A stretch of DNA of 64,000 bases from Novipirellula caenicola (GTDB lineage: Bacteria; Planctomycetota; Planctomycetia; Pirellulales; Pirellulaceae): assembly GCF_039545035.1 (NCBI RefSeq), contig NZ_BAABRO010000012.1, positions 62,001 to 126,000 of the forward strand, read 5' to 3'. Positions within the stretch are counted from its first letter, which is position 1; each line of letters opens with the position of its first letter. Position numbers and translations under genes: made by a program. The notes under the pieces are model-generated. The model searched no databases. It was not told the DNA's origin and saw only the letters and a list, made by a program, of their open reading frames with translations. This document shows positions 1 through 10,076 of the stretch, piece by piece.

Positions 1-165
1 GCCAACCCGCAGTTGGCTGCCCGGTTGGTCGCGGCTTTCAACAGCTACCGCCGGTTTGATGAATCACGACAAACGCAAATGCAAAACGAGCTGAAGCGGA
101 TCGCTGAACATCCAGGGCTATGCAAAGACGTCCACGAGATCGTCCAGCGGGCCTTGCGTTTTTAA
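1..165 (+). CDS. pepN: Aminopeptidase N (PepN), C-terminal end only
   Basis: This is the last 54 codons of an open frame that enters from the left edge and stops at TAA. The residues (NPQLAARLVAAFNSYRRFDE, then a basic helix and DVHEIVQRALRF) match the extreme C-terminal helical domain of M1-family PepN, where NPQ.A.RL and a final DLYE/DVYEI..ALA motif are typical. PepN is a cytosolic zinc metallo-aminopeptidase that trims N-terminal residues from peptides. The HExxH zinc site lies outside the window, so activity cannot be judged. The gene is convergent with the di-heme oxidoreductase that follows. No clear terminator hairpin is visible in the 110 bp between them. Confidence 0.8.
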   Translation, partial: ANPQLAARLVAAFNSYRRFDESRQTQMQNELKRIAEHPGLCKDVHEIVQRALRF

Positions 166-278
166 ACACGGAAAAGGCTTCTAGAGTGGCACGGGGCGTC
201 TCGTTCCCAAACTCACCCACCGTTCCCCTCGCCATCGATCCAGCATCACCCGGATGGAATTGGCCGTTAGCCGCCGGA

Positions 279-1901
279 TCAGTGACTTGGTTCGCTGGGT
301 TTTGGCGCCCGCAGTGAGGACAGGAACGCTAACACACGATCTTTGTCTGCTCGCGAGAGATCGTAGTATCGATTCCGAGCCGCGGCCGCCTCACCACCAT
401 GCCACAACACCGCCTCTTCGAGCGTTTCGGCGCGTCCGTCGTGAAGATAGGGTGCACTGTCGGCAACACCCCAAAGCGGCGGAGTCCGCCATTCACGCTG
501 CAGCGTGTCCCAGTAAATCGTGTCGGTTTCGGGCATATCCCCGCGAGGAAACTGCGGCTGTTCGGGTTCATCGATCGGGTAGGGCTTGGGCATCCGTGCG
601 ACAATCTCGCCCGACCCATAAGCCGATTGAGCCGACGACATTGTCGGACCACGCTCACCAAACGAAACCGATTTCATCAATTGCGCCTTGGTATCAAAAC
701 CCAGCGGTGCAGAAAGCGGCGACTGCAACTCAGCTCCCATATCATGCAACAACAAGTCGCTAAAGATGCCCGAAACGGGACGCACGTCGGCGACGTGGCA
801 ATCGATGCAGCCGATCCTGCCAAACAACCGCTCGCCATCACGCACATCATCGAAGCTGTGTTCGGGCTGCGGCAATTCGGTCGGACGTGGAAGCGACCTC
901 ACAAAGCGTTCTAACTTTCTGACTTCATCCAGCGACATATCCCGGCCTGTATTCATGTAGTCCAGGTCGGCTGGATCGCCGGCTTGCGTCGCGGTGACAA
1001 ACGAAGCCATCATCATCGATTCGATTGTAATTTTCGTACGTTCAGACTCGTCTACAGAACGGTCCCGACTCACGGCCCCCAGGCGATCGCTTCGTGATGC
1101 CCGAGCACCGCCTGGGGTCAGCCCCAATTCACCGACGCAGGCCTGAGTAATGAATTGATTCAGAGAACCGACTTGGCCACGCCAGCCGAATTTGCCAACG
1201 AATCGCCCTGTGATTGCTCCGTTAGATTTTTCCGATTGCCGTTTTGCAAGGGCCATGATCCGTTCCACTGCAATCGAATCGATCGCTCCGGCGCCAAACA
1301 AGGCGGGCGAGTTCAGTTGGCTGAGATAAAAGTCAACGCTGTCGTGGCGGCCAGCAACAACCGGCTGTGCCGCGATAGCGGCAATCGTTCGCTGGTTCGG
1401 ATCAAACCACGTGTTTTCGATCCCGCCTGGAACGTACGACGCCAACCTGTCTCGAATCAACGAATAGCCAGGTCGAGTCGAACGGTCGTGCACGACGGTG
1501 CTAAAGGTCACCGCGCCGCGGGGCCCGAGCAATGCTGGGAAGACTTCGAACAGTCGTTTTCCGCCGTGCTTCTTATCGGTCAATACGCTCGAACGAGGAT
1601 CGACCGTGATCAGCGTGATGTTATGTTGAACGCCGGCGGCACCCCCATTTTTGTGGCACGCGGCACACGAGGTCGCATTGTGCAGCGGCCCAAGTCCGTC
1701 TCCGTCGACTCGCTTGGTCTGGGCGATCGCCGTGTCAGACGTCTTTGCGGGTTGCCATTCGTGCTCGAACAACTGCTGGCCGGTAAAGCCAATCCGTGCC
1801 TCAATCGCAGATTCCTGCGCCGCCGCGACACCCGGAACCCCGAACCCAATCAGCACGACTGCAACACATGAAGTCGCAAATTTCCGGTATGACGTCTGCA
1901 T
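279..1901 (-). CDS. Secreted di-heme c-type cytochrome / thiol oxidoreductase-like protein (DUF1111, COG3488)
   Basis: A 540-residue exported protein. I chose the ATG at 1901, not the longer frame up to 2036, because it starts a clean signal peptide (MQTSYRKF...GVAAAQ) and has AGGGAGA about 9 bases upstream. Two c-type heme motifs are visible: CAACH at residues 79-83 and CIDCH at about 365-369. The segment GKFGWRGQVGSLNQFITQA and the C-terminal PPLWGVADSAPYLHDGRA...AVLWHGGEA are hallmarks of the DUF1111 di-heme oxidoreductase family, which is distantly related to di-heme cytochrome c peroxidases. The protein should be periplasmic and act in electron transfer. Its substrate is not known. It is monocistronic as far as can be seen. 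Confidence 0.85.
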   Translation of the reverse strand: MQTSYRKFATSCVAVVLIGFGVPGVAAAQESAIEARIGFTGQQLFEHEWQPAKTSDTAIAQTKRVDGDGLGPLHNATSCAACHKNGGAAGVQHNITLITVDPRSSVLTDKKHGGKRLFEVFPALLGPRGAVTFSTVVHDRSTRPGYSLIRDRLASYVPGGIENTWFDPNQRTIAAIAAQPVVAGRHDSVDFYLSQLNSPALFGAGAIDSIAVERIMALAKRQSEKSNGAITGRFVGKFGWRGQVGSLNQFITQACVGELGLTPGGARASRSDRLGAVSRDRSVDESERTKITIESMMMASFVTATQAGDPADLDYMNTGRDMSLDEVRKLERFVRSLPRPTELPQPEHSFDDVRDGERLFGRIGCIDCHVADVRPVSGIFSDLLLHDMGAELQSPLSAPLGFDTKAQLMKSVSFGERGPTMSSAQSAYGSGEIVARMPKPYPIDEPEQPQFPRGDMPETDTIYWDTLQREWRTPPLWGVADSAPYLHDGRAETLEEAVLWHGGEAAAARNRYYDLSRADKDRVLAFLSSLRAPKPSEPSH

Positions 1902-2471
1902 CGCCTCGTCTCCCTTTGAAGGATCGCTCGCCCCGCCCACCACGGTTATGACACCTCCAAAGACAAACTGCAAACTTTTTATTGAATTCGCTCTTACTTT
2001 TTCATCATTGCCGAGATCAGTAACCCCACGGCGCAAGGAGACGGATCCCCGGGGCTAGTCTATCGCAGTGAGGGGTTTGGGCTAACGGGGTGGAGGACTC
2101 TTTCGTAGCTATTTTCGCCATCCGGTGGTGATTCCTATCGGCCGACAAACAACCACGTTCTGGCGAACATAGCGAAAAAAAAGGAGCCGCTCGCGTCCAC
2201 GCGTTACCGCCGAATCGGGTAACCGATGGCGGCCTCCGACGCCGTGAAAATCATTTTAACCCGCAAAACCCCGTTGATACGCGTTAGTGTCTTTATCAGA
2301 CACGCTGATTTTTGCGGAGCGATTGTTTGTCCGTTTTCGCTGACAAAAAGCGGGCTATTTGATTACACTCTACGCGGCGGATCTTATCAATTTGAACTGA
2401 CACTTATTCACGGTTCTAGCGATGCGCCCATGAGGTGTCTCGGCAAGCGAACCGACGGAGCCGACACACCC

Positions 2472-5400
2472 GTGGCAATACACGTTGGCATAGAACACTA
2501 CACTCGCTATCTGTACGACCGGCCGATTCGGATGTCACCGCATCTGATCCGGCTGCGTCCCGCGCCGCACGCGCGGACGCCCATCCACGACTATCAGCTG
2601 AAGATCGAACCGGCCGAACACCATCTGCATTGGCAACAAGACCCGTTCGGCAATCAGATTGCCCGCATCATCTTTCCCGAACCGGTGACCGAATTTGTCG
2701 TCGACGTCCAATTGGTCGCCGAGATGACGGTGATCAATCCGTTCGATTTTTTCGTCGAAGACTACGCGGAAAAGTTCCCCTTCGATTACGAACCGCTGCA
2801 ACATCACGAGCTAGCCCCCTATTTCGAACTGACCGATAACGGACCGCTATTGGCCGATTGGATCGCGGGGATCGATCTGACACCTCGTCGCTGTGTCGAT
2901 TTCCTGGTCTACATCAATTCCAAGCTGCAGGCCGATATTGGTTACAACATTCGCATGGAGGTCGGGATCCAGACGTGCGAAGAAACGCTAAAGATGCGGA
3001 CCGGCTCTTGCCGTGACACCGCTTGGTTACTGGTCCAGATCCTTCGCCATATCGGTTTGGCCGCTCGCTTTGTTTCCGGCTACCTGGTTCAGTTGACCCC
3101 AGACGAAAAGTCGCTCGATGGACCGTCCGGCACCGATCATGACTTTACCGACCTGCATGCATGGACCGAGGTCTATATCCCTGGTGCCGGTTGGATTGGC
3201 TTGGACCCAACCTCGGGGCTGTTTGCCGGCGAAGGCCATATCCCGTTGGCATGCACCCCCGATCCCGTCTCCGCTGCTCCTGTCACCGGAGCATCCGACA
3301 AGTGTGAGGTCACGTTCGAATTTCGCAACGTGGTCACTCGTGTCCACGAGGATCCTCGCGTCACCAAACCATACACCGACGATCAGTGGGAATCGATTTG
3401 CACGTTGGGACGGCAAGTTGACAAAGAGCTGAACGAGCTTGACGTCCGATTGACGATGGGTGGTGAACCGACGTTCGTCTCGATCGACGACATGGACGGA
3501 GCCCAGTGGAACACCGAAGCACTCGGGGTTCATAAACGCGAGCGAGCCGGTGTGCTGTTGAAGCGTTTAAAAGACTCCTTCGCCCACGGTGCCTTGTTGC
3601 ATTACGGTGAGGGAAAATGGTACCCCGGCGAACCCTTGCCTCGCTGGGCACTCGGGTGTTTTTGGCGAAACGATGGGATCCCGTTGTGGCGGGATGAACG
3701 CTTGATCGCCGACGAAACCCGCCCCACCAACGTAACCGTCCACGACGCCGAACGTTTTGGCCAAGTCGTGGCAAGCAAAATGGGAATCGATTCGCGTTTC
3801 TTGATCGCTGCACGCGAAGATTGGCTGTACTACCTGTGGCGGGAAAGTCAGCAGCAGGTCGGAGCGGACAACATTGTCATCCCGTGGGCACGCCAATATC
3901 GCGACGACCTTAGCCTCGCCCTTGCTCGCGGATTGGACAAGGCGATTGGTTACGCGTTGCCGATGCGTTACGACTGGTCTCGCGATCGCTGGCGATCGGG
4001 CACATGGACCTTTCCACGTGGCGAGATGTTCTTAATGCCCGGCGGATCCCCGATGGGATTGCGACTGCCGCTCGGTCAATTGCCATGGGCCATCGAAGAG
4101 CTCGTTGAATACGACTACATCGCTCCGTCCATCGAACCACCGCAACACGACGGCGGCATTGGAACCGCCACCGCTCCGCCGGCAGCCGACGCGAAACCCG
4201 AAACCGTTCGGGCCTACTTCAAACAAATGATGGAGGTGCCGTACACGGCGTTGTGTATCGAACCGCGAAATGGCCACCTGTACGTGTTCATGCCGCGACT
4301 AGAAAATTTCGACCATTTCGCTGAGTTGCTCGCAGCAATCGAAGACACTGCTGCCGAATTGCAATTGCCGGTGTTGATCGAAGGCTATGAGCCCCCCGAT
4401 TCGCCGCAACTTGATTCGCTAAAGGTCACGCCCGACCCTGGCGTTATCGAAGTCAACATTCAACCGGCCGACAATTGGGACGATCTGCAGCAGAACACCG
4501 TCACCTTGTATGAACAAGCACGGCTGTCACGGCTTGCGACCGAAAAATTCATGCTGGATGGTCGTCACACCGGCACCGGCGGCGGCAACCATGTCACGCT
4601 GGGCGCCGAACAACCAAGCGACAGTCCGTTTCTGCGGCGTCCCGACCTGTTGCGGTCATTGATCACCTATTGGCAACATCATCCATCGTTGTCGTACCTG
4701 TTTTCCGGATTGTTCATCGGGCCGACGTCTCAGGCGCCTCGAATTGACGAACGAGGCAACCATTTACTCGATGAACTCGAAGTCAGTTTGGGCGAAATCG
4801 AAACCGGGGTTTCCCCGATCGAACTGGACTACAGTCTGCGAAGCTTCCTCGCCGATTTGACTGGCAACACGCATCGTGCCGAATTTTGTATCGACAAACT
4901 CTATCCCGCCGATCGTCCTAAGGGGCGTTTGGGTTTGCTCGAGTTTCGTGCGTTTGAAATGCCGCCGCACTCGCAAATGAGTCTGGCGCAAATGTTACTG
5001 CTGCGAGCATTGATCGCCAAATTTTGGCGGAAACCGTATCGACATCGATTGGTCCGCTGGGGAACGGCGTTGCATGACCGATTCATGTTGCCACACTACG
5101 TTCGCAGTGATTTTCAATCGGTAATGCAAGAGCTTGCCGAGGACGGATATCCGTTTGAATTGGGATGGTACGAACCGTTTTTCGAGTTCCGATTCCCCGT
5201 TTACGGCCGCGTCCAATACGGTGGCGTCGAACTCGAGTTGCGAATGGCACTTGAACCGTGGCTGGTGCTGGACGAAGAGGACGGGGCTCAGCGTCAAGCT
5301 CGCGTCGTCGACTCGGCCGTGGAACGTTTAGAGATCATTTGCCGCGGGCTCGATCCGAAACGCTATCGCGTCACCTGCAACCGACGCAGTTTACCACTGC

Positions 5401-5804
5401 ATGAAACCGGGGCGGCCAACGAATACGTCGCTGGCGTGCGGTTCAAAGCGTGGAAGGCGGCCTTCGGACTGCATCCGACCATCGACATGCACGCTCCGTT
5501 GGTGTTCGACGTGTTCGACATCCAACTCGGGCGTTCGATTGGCGGTTGCGTTTACCACGTCTCACACCCCGGCGGATTGGGTTACGAAACCTTTCCTGTC
5601 AACGCATTTGAAGCGGAAGCTCGGCGGATGTCCCGCTTCTGGTCCTGGGGCCACAGTGCGGGCGACCCACCACGACCGAAATGGGTCGATCAATTGAAAG
5701 ACTACTACGCCGAGCTGCCGCCACTTGGGCATCGCGATCCGGCCTCCAAAATTAATTCTGATTATCCGCACACCTTAGACCTGCGCCGCGAATACAAATC
5801 ATGA
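2472..5804 (+). CDS. Transglutaminase-like / DUF2126 (GS-like amidoligase) two-domain protein, active-site residues intact
   Basis: About 1,110 residues. The frame is open from 2226, but homology to the family (IHVGIEHYTRYLYDRPI) begins at once after the GTG at 2472, which has GGAG 11 bases upstream; ATG 2430 is the alternative. Domains: Bact_transglu_N, about 1-150; transglutaminase core, about 160-260, with C180 (GSCRD), H229 (LHAWTE) and D245 (GLDP); then the DUF2126 putative amidoligase region with GGEPTF (330-335), GGGNH ending at H707, and LEFRAFEMPPH with E824, R826, E829 and H833. DUF2126 proteins are proposed to form amide bonds with ATP using a glutamine-synthetase fold; the substrate is unknown. 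In other bacteria these genes sit near ATP-grasp and Alpha-E genes, which are absent here. The stop overlaps the next start (ATGA). Confidence 0.85.
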   Translation: MAIHVGIEHYTRYLYDRPIRMSPHLIRLRPAPHARTPIHDYQLKIEPAEHHLHWQQDPFGNQIARIIFPEPVTEFVVDVQLVAEMTVINPFDFFVEDYAEKFPFDYEPLQHHELAPYFELTDNGPLLADWIAGIDLTPRRCVDFLVYINSKLQADIGYNIRMEVGIQTCEETLKMRTGSCRDTAWLLVQILRHIGLAARFVSGYLVQLTPDEKSLDGPSGTDHDFTDLHAWTEVYIPGAGWIGLDPTSGLFAGEGHIPLACTPDPVSAAPVTGASDKCEVTFEFRNVVTRVHEDPRVTKPYTDDQWESICTLGRQVDKELNELDVRLTMGGEPTFVSIDDMDGAQWNTEALGVHKRERAGVLLKRLKDSFAHGALLHYGEGKWYPGEPLPRWALGCFWRNDGIPLWRDERLIADETRPTNVTVHDAERFGQVVASKMGIDSRFLIAAREDWLYYLWRESQQQVGADNIVIPWARQYRDDLSLALARGLDKAIGYALPMRYDWSRDRWRSGTWTFPRGEMFLMPGGSPMGLRLPLGQLPWAIEELVEYDYIAPSIEPPQHDGGIGTATAPPAADAKPETVRAYFKQMMEVPYTALCIEPRNGHLYVFMPRLENFDHFAELLAAIEDTAAELQLPVLIEGYEPPDSPQLDSLKVTPDPGVIEVNIQPADNWDDLQQNTVTLYEQARLSRLATEKFMLDGRHTGTGGGNHVTLGAEQPSDSPFLRRPDLLRSLITYWQHHPSLSYLFSGLFIGPTSQAPRIDERGNHLLDELEVSLGEIETGVSPIELDYSLRSFLADLTGNTHRAEFCIDKLYPADRPKGRLGLLEFRAFEMPPHSQMSLAQMLLLRALIAKFWRKPYRHRLVRWGTALHDRFMLPHYVRSDFQSVMQELAEDGYPFELGWYEPFFEFRFPVYGRVQYGGVELELRMALEPWLVLDEEDGAQRQARVVDSAVERLEIICRGLDPKRYRVTCNRRSLPLHETGAANEYVAGVRFKAWKAAFGLHPTIDMHAPLVFDVFDIQLGRSIGGCVYHVSHPGGLGYETFPVNAFEAEARRMSRFWSWGHSAGDPPRPKWVDQLKDYYAELPPLGHRDPASKINSDYPHTLDLRREYKS

Positions 5805-8800
5805 GCATGCGTGTTGCCCTTAGCCATCATCTGAGCTTCGTCTTCCATCGTCAATTGAATCCGACAACGCTGTGGTTGCGTCTGCGTCCTGCGCCGCATA
5901 CCACGGCGAAAATCGAGGCGTACTCGATCAAAGTTCACGCGGACCCCGTCTGGTTAACTTGGGCTCGAGATCCGTTTGAAAACCATCTCGGCCGTCTGGA
6001 TCTACCGAAACCGTTTAGCAGCGTCGGGTTTGATGTTGAATTCATTGCCGATTTGGTCCCCTTCAATCCGTTTGGATTCTTTGTCGAACCGTTTGCAAAT
6101 GACTATCCGTTTGCTTACCCCGAGCAACTTCGCAAAGAGCTGATCCCATATTTGCATCCCGAACCACACGGAGACGCGTTCGCTGGTTGGCTAGCCGGAC
6201 TCGACCGTTCGCCGCGTTATCTGGTTGAGTATTTAACGCTGATCAATAACGTCGTGCACGACCGATTGAGCGTCGATTGGTCTTCGGGCTCGAAACCGAA
6301 TGGTCTGGACGCCGTCATCGAAAACGGGGGTGGATCGCCGCAAGACTTGGCCTGGGTTTTAACGCAAAGCCTGCGTTCGCTTGGATTGGCAGCACGTTTT
6401 ACTTCGGGGTACCTGATCACGTTGACGACCGACAGCGAAGGAAACGTCAGCGACGATGACAGTACCGATACCGCGCGTGTTCATGCATGGAGTGAGGTGT
6501 TTGTTCCCGGCGCCGGTTGGATCGGCTTGGACCCAAGCCTGGGGATTTTTACAGCCGAATATCATGTTCCGCTAGCCAGCACGCCGGATCGTTTTCGCAC
6601 GGTGCCGTTGGTAGGGATCCAAGCACCCTTGGTCGCCAGTTCGAAGGACCAACTGACACTGCGGCGATTAAAACCAACCGTTCCAAATAAACTACTTAGC
6701 CAAACCCACTGGCACGACATCGCCGCGACAGGCCGCTACGTCGATGACCAATTGTCCAAGCAACAGATTGCATTGTGCAGCAGTGCGGAAGTCAACTTTA
6801 TCCGCGATCCATCGATGGCATCCGACGCGTCAATCGCCGGTCGCGATGATCGCGAGCTCGCAGAATTGTTGCTGGCCCGCTTGCGGACGCAGTGGGGATC
6901 CGGCGGCGCCGTCCACATCGGCCAAGGCGAACATTATCGCGGCGAGAGCAGTGCGCGGTGGCGGATGAGCTGCTGTTACCGCAGCGATGGACATCCGTTG
7001 TGGCGGGACGTGAACCCGCTGCCTCGTGGCACCGAATCACCACGTGAAGTCACCGCCGACGATGCGAATCAGTTTGCCACTGCGCTGGCGTCCGGATTGA
7101 CCGTCAACCCCGATTACGTCATCCCCGCGTACGAGGATCGACTGCACCAACTGTGGACCGACCCTTCACAATTGCCCCTCGTTCCGGAGACCGACGAACT
7201 TACGGATCCCCTCCGGCGGCAACGCTTGGCGCAGCGGCTTTCAACGCCTCAATCGGCCCCAACCGGCTACGTCTTGCCCCTGCGTTGGCATCCAATCCGA
7301 AACCTCTGGTCCAGTGGCACTTGGGAATTTCGCCGTTCGAAGCTTTATTTACTGCCAGGCGATTTTTCGATGGGATTCCGGTTGCCGCTGGGCAGTTTGT
7401 CCAAACATGCGACCGAAGCCGATGAGATTGCCAACGAGCCAAGTCAGTTCGAGGAAAAGGATTTATTGCCGCAAATTTATGGCGAAACCAGCGCCCGGCA
7501 AACCGTCTTCTCACCCCCTAGTGACCGCTCGGAGGAGCTTGACAGTGAGAAAAACGGTCGCGCACCGCGAACCGCATTGTGCGTCCAAGCACGCGACAAC
7601 GCGATTCACGTCTTCTTGCCGCCGATCCATCATGTCGAACACTACGTCGAATTGGTTGCCGTCATCCACGCAGTTGCTCAGCAATTGCAGCTACCCGTGG
7701 TGCTGGAGGGCTACGATCCACCGCAAGACCCTCGATTGTTGCGATTTGTCATTGAACCTGATCGCAACCGACTGCGGTTGGTCCTTCCTGCCGCATCCAA
7801 TTGGCAACAACAATCGGAACTGTACGAGACCGCGTTCGCCGAAGCAAAAGCTGTCGGTTTGGTTGCCGAGAGCGGATTGGCCGAGGATACCGAGGACGTC
7901 GCTCATCTGGATGAATTGAATGAGGAAAAGGTCCAACGCGCCAGCAGCAACACCGCGCTGACACTCGGCGGCCCCACGCCCGCGACCAGCCCGTTCTTAA
8001 ATCACCCTCCGCTACTGCGTTCGTTGATTAGCTATTGGCTAAACCATCCTTGTTTGTCTTACCTGTTTTCAGGGACGCAGATCGGCCCGAGCGGCAATGC
8101 GCCGCGTCCTGATGAAGGCCGAGACGACGCGTTGTACGAACTGGGCATCGCACTCGAGCGCATTCCCGTTGCAGATTCACCTCACTTGTGGTTGCCCGAC
8201 CGACTGCTACGTCATCTGCTGGCGGATGCTTCGGGCAACATGCACCGCGCCGAAATTCGCGTCGATACGCTGTATGCTCCTGAGCGTCAGAGTCGTCGAC
8301 TCGGTCAGATCATTCTGCAAAGTTTCGCGATGGCGCCGATCTCAAAACTTGCCTCACTGCAGGCGCTGCTGGTGCGTGCTCTGGTGGCTCATTTTCATCA
8401 ACGTCCGTACACCGAACCCTTGGTCCGTTGGGAAAGCCAGCTGCATGATCGGTTCATGTTACCGCAAGTCCTCTGGGACGATTTTTCGCAGGTGATTCGC
8501 GACCTGAACGAATCCGGGTTGCCGTTACAACAGGAATGGTTCCGATCGATCTTCGAGCTGAACTTTCCGCGACTTGGACGTGTGCAACTCGGTGACATCA
8601 CGCTCGAACTGCGACGGGCGCACGAACCATGGCCACTGTTGGCCGAAGAGGTTACCGGGGCCGGCATCGCTCGCTTCATTGACGTCGCCAATGAACGACT
8701 GCAAGTGCGATTGAGTGGCGTTGTTCCGGACCGCTATGTATTGGCTTGCAACCGAGAATCAGTGCCACTGAAACGAGGCACGACCGAGGGCGAATATGTT

Positions 8801-9196
8801 GCCGGCGTTCGCTACAAGGTGACCCAGCCCCCATCGACGCTGCACCCCACGATTGCTCCCGTGAACAAGTTGGTTTTCGACTTGATTGACACATGGACCG
8901 GCAAATCGATCGGCGGCTGCACCTATTATCCTGCGGCCCCACATACCTGGACCGCAGGACCAATGGGAACGCCCACGCCAGTTCAACTTCCGGGCACCGA
9001 GCCGACGGTTCCCCCGGTCCCCGAAGCTCGATCACCGGTTCGCGTCTCCGGTCGATTCGAAGGAAGCGGCAGCGGCGAATGCGACTTCTCGATGCCAACG
9101 CATCGCCTGGACCGCCGCTTTCCCTACCTGTTGGATTTGACCAAAGTCGCAGTCGAAAACGGCATGGTGGTGCAAAGCGACGTCCGCGTCGTCTAG
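5801..9196 (+). CDS. Transglutaminase-like / DUF2126 paralogue lacking catalytic residues in both domains (probable pseudoenzyme)
   Basis: A 1,131-residue full-length paralogue of the upstream protein, starting inside its stop codon (4-bp ATGA overlap), so translation is probably coupled. Domain order is the same: Bact_transglu_N, transglutaminase core, DUF2126. In the core the motif is GGGSPQDLAW, so the nucleophilic cysteine is replaced by P180, although H228 (VHAWSE) and D244 (GLDP) remain. In the DUF2126 part GGEPTF has become SSAEVNF, GGGNHVTLG has become SSNTALTLG, and LEFRAFEMPPH has become IILQSFAMAPI, removing E824, R826, E829 and H833 of the partner. The frame has no internal stops and other conserved blocks (HRAE, SYLFSG, GSGTWEF-like) are kept. 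This points to a maintained non-catalytic partner and not decay. The C-terminus carries an extra proline-rich stretch near residues 1060-1090. Confidence 0.85.
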   Translation: MSMRVALSHHLSFVFHRQLNPTTLWLRLRPAPHTTAKIEAYSIKVHADPVWLTWARDPFENHLGRLDLPKPFSSVGFDVEFIADLVPFNPFGFFVEPFANDYPFAYPEQLRKELIPYLHPEPHGDAFAGWLAGLDRSPRYLVEYLTLINNVVHDRLSVDWSSGSKPNGLDAVIENGGGSPQDLAWVLTQSLRSLGLAARFTSGYLITLTTDSEGNVSDDDSTDTARVHAWSEVFVPGAGWIGLDPSLGIFTAEYHVPLASTPDRFRTVPLVGIQAPLVASSKDQLTLRRLKPTVPNKLLSQTHWHDIAATGRYVDDQLSKQQIALCSSAEVNFIRDPSMASDASIAGRDDRELAELLLARLRTQWGSGGAVHIGQGEHYRGESSARWRMSCCYRSDGHPLWRDVNPLPRGTESPREVTADDANQFATALASGLTVNPDYVIPAYEDRLHQLWTDPSQLPLVPETDELTDPLRRQRLAQRLSTPQSAPTGYVLPLRWHPIRNLWSSGTWEFRRSKLYLLPGDFSMGFRLPLGSLSKHATEADEIANEPSQFEEKDLLPQIYGETSARQTVFSPPSDRSEELDSEKNGRAPRTALCVQARDNAIHVFLPPIHHVEHYVELVAVIHAVAQQLQLPVVLEGYDPPQDPRLLRFVIEPDRNRLRLVLPAASNWQQQSELYETAFAEAKAVGLVAESGLAEDTEDVAHLDELNEEKVQRASSNTALTLGGPTPATSPFLNHPPLLRSLISYWLNHPCLSYLFSGTQIGPSGNAPRPDEGRDDALYELGIALERIPVADSPHLWLPDRLLRHLLADASGNMHRAEIRVDTLYAPERQSRRLGQIILQSFAMAPISKLASLQALLVRALVAHFHQRPYTEPLVRWESQLHDRFMLPQVLWDDFSQVIRDLNESGLPLQQEWFRSIFELNFPRLGRVQLGDITLELRRAHEPWPLLAEEVTGAGIARFIDVANERLQVRLSGVVPDRYVLACNRESVPLKRGTTEGEYVAGVRYKVTQPPSTLHPTIAPVNKLVFDLIDTWTGKSIGGCTYYPAAPHTWTAGPMGTPTPVQLPGTEPTVPPVPEARSPVRVSGRFEGSGSGECDFSMPTHRLDRRFPYLLDLTKVAVENGMVVQSDVRVV

Positions 9197-9574
9197 ACGA
9201 CGAAGATGGCCTGTCTTTCGATTTAGCGTTCACAATCGGTCTCCTGGCGTCTGACAAACCCTCGCTCGGTTTCCCGCTGGGACAGCGCTGCGTTTTCGAT
9301 TTCGAAAATCGCTCGCTCGAACGTGTGTGGGTCACCTTCGCATGAAGGAGACTGATGACGTCATCGTAACCGCCCCCGCCCCGGAGGCGGACACGTTGAA
9401 TCGCGTTGGCGTGGCCCTCAATGCGGCGAGCATCTCTACAATTTCCGGCGCAGCGACTAGCACCCCGTTCGCACAGTACACAAGCGACGGCGGCGTGCTA
9501 CGATGGACGCAACGTCGGTGATCGTCATCGCGTAACACCAAACGTTTTCCGCTGCACTCGCGGGAGCACCGCGA
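9197..9574. other. Gene-free interval of 378 bp
   Basis: No open frame here has a start signal and recognisable protein character. It should hold the 3' end of the transglutaminase transcript and the promoter of the small membrane protein gene, but no convincing -35/-10 pair or terminator was seen. Confidence 0.4.
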
Positions 9575-9946
9575 TTGAACCGGATTCAATTCTCCACCGC
9601 GACTTTGCTGCTCTTGACGCTGCTGTTCGCGATCTCGCTAGCACTATCGCGGTTCGATTCGCTATGGATCCCAATCGCGTTTCCGTTTTCGGTCGGTCCG
9701 ATCGTCGCTTTTCGCGTAACGCAGGCGAAATCGGCTTTCGCGATCGGGATACTGTCGTCGATTTACTGGACGCTGGTTGGCATCATCCCGTTTGTCATTT
9801 GTAGCGGAATTGGCATTTGCCTGGTTTCAATGATTGACGAGCGGTTGTTGACGCGGACACTGCTTGTTACCTGGACGATCACTTATTTCCTTGCCGTATC
9901 GATCATAGGCGGATACATTGGCGGTGTCGTTGCTCGACCTGATTGA
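9575..9946 (+). CDS. Small integral membrane protein, hypothetical
   Basis: A 123-residue hydrophobic protein starting at TTG 9575, with CGGGAG eight bases upstream. The N-terminus (NRIQFSTATLLLLTLLFAISLALS) resembles the FSxxTLLLLT start often seen in small planctomycete membrane proteins. Hydrophobic stretches near residues 8-25, 30-48, 54-80 and 95-120 suggest four membrane segments. No catalytic motif is visible and no function is assigned. The next gene starts 130 bp downstream on the same strand and could be co-transcribed. Confidence 0.6.
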   Translation: MNRIQFSTATLLLLTLLFAISLALSRFDSLWIPIAFPFSVGPIVAFRVTQAKSAFAIGILSSIYWTLVGIIPFVICSGIGICLVSMIDERLLTRTLLVTWTITYFLAVSIIGGYIGGVVARPD

Positions 9947-10076
9947 GCGGCGCCGACGACTCTGCAGACTGTCCCAAAATCGGCTACCGGAATCGTTTGG
10001 CGGCACGCGTCATCAGATTGTCACCATAGCGAAATCAAAACGTCCTAATCACCACTCACTTCGTTGGAGGGCGGAC

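Noticed and set aside
2226-2471. N-terminal extension of the first transglutaminase protein
   Set aside because: The 82 extra residues show no similarity to the family. The family start (IHVGIEHYTRY) follows directly after GTG 2472, which has a ribosome binding site.
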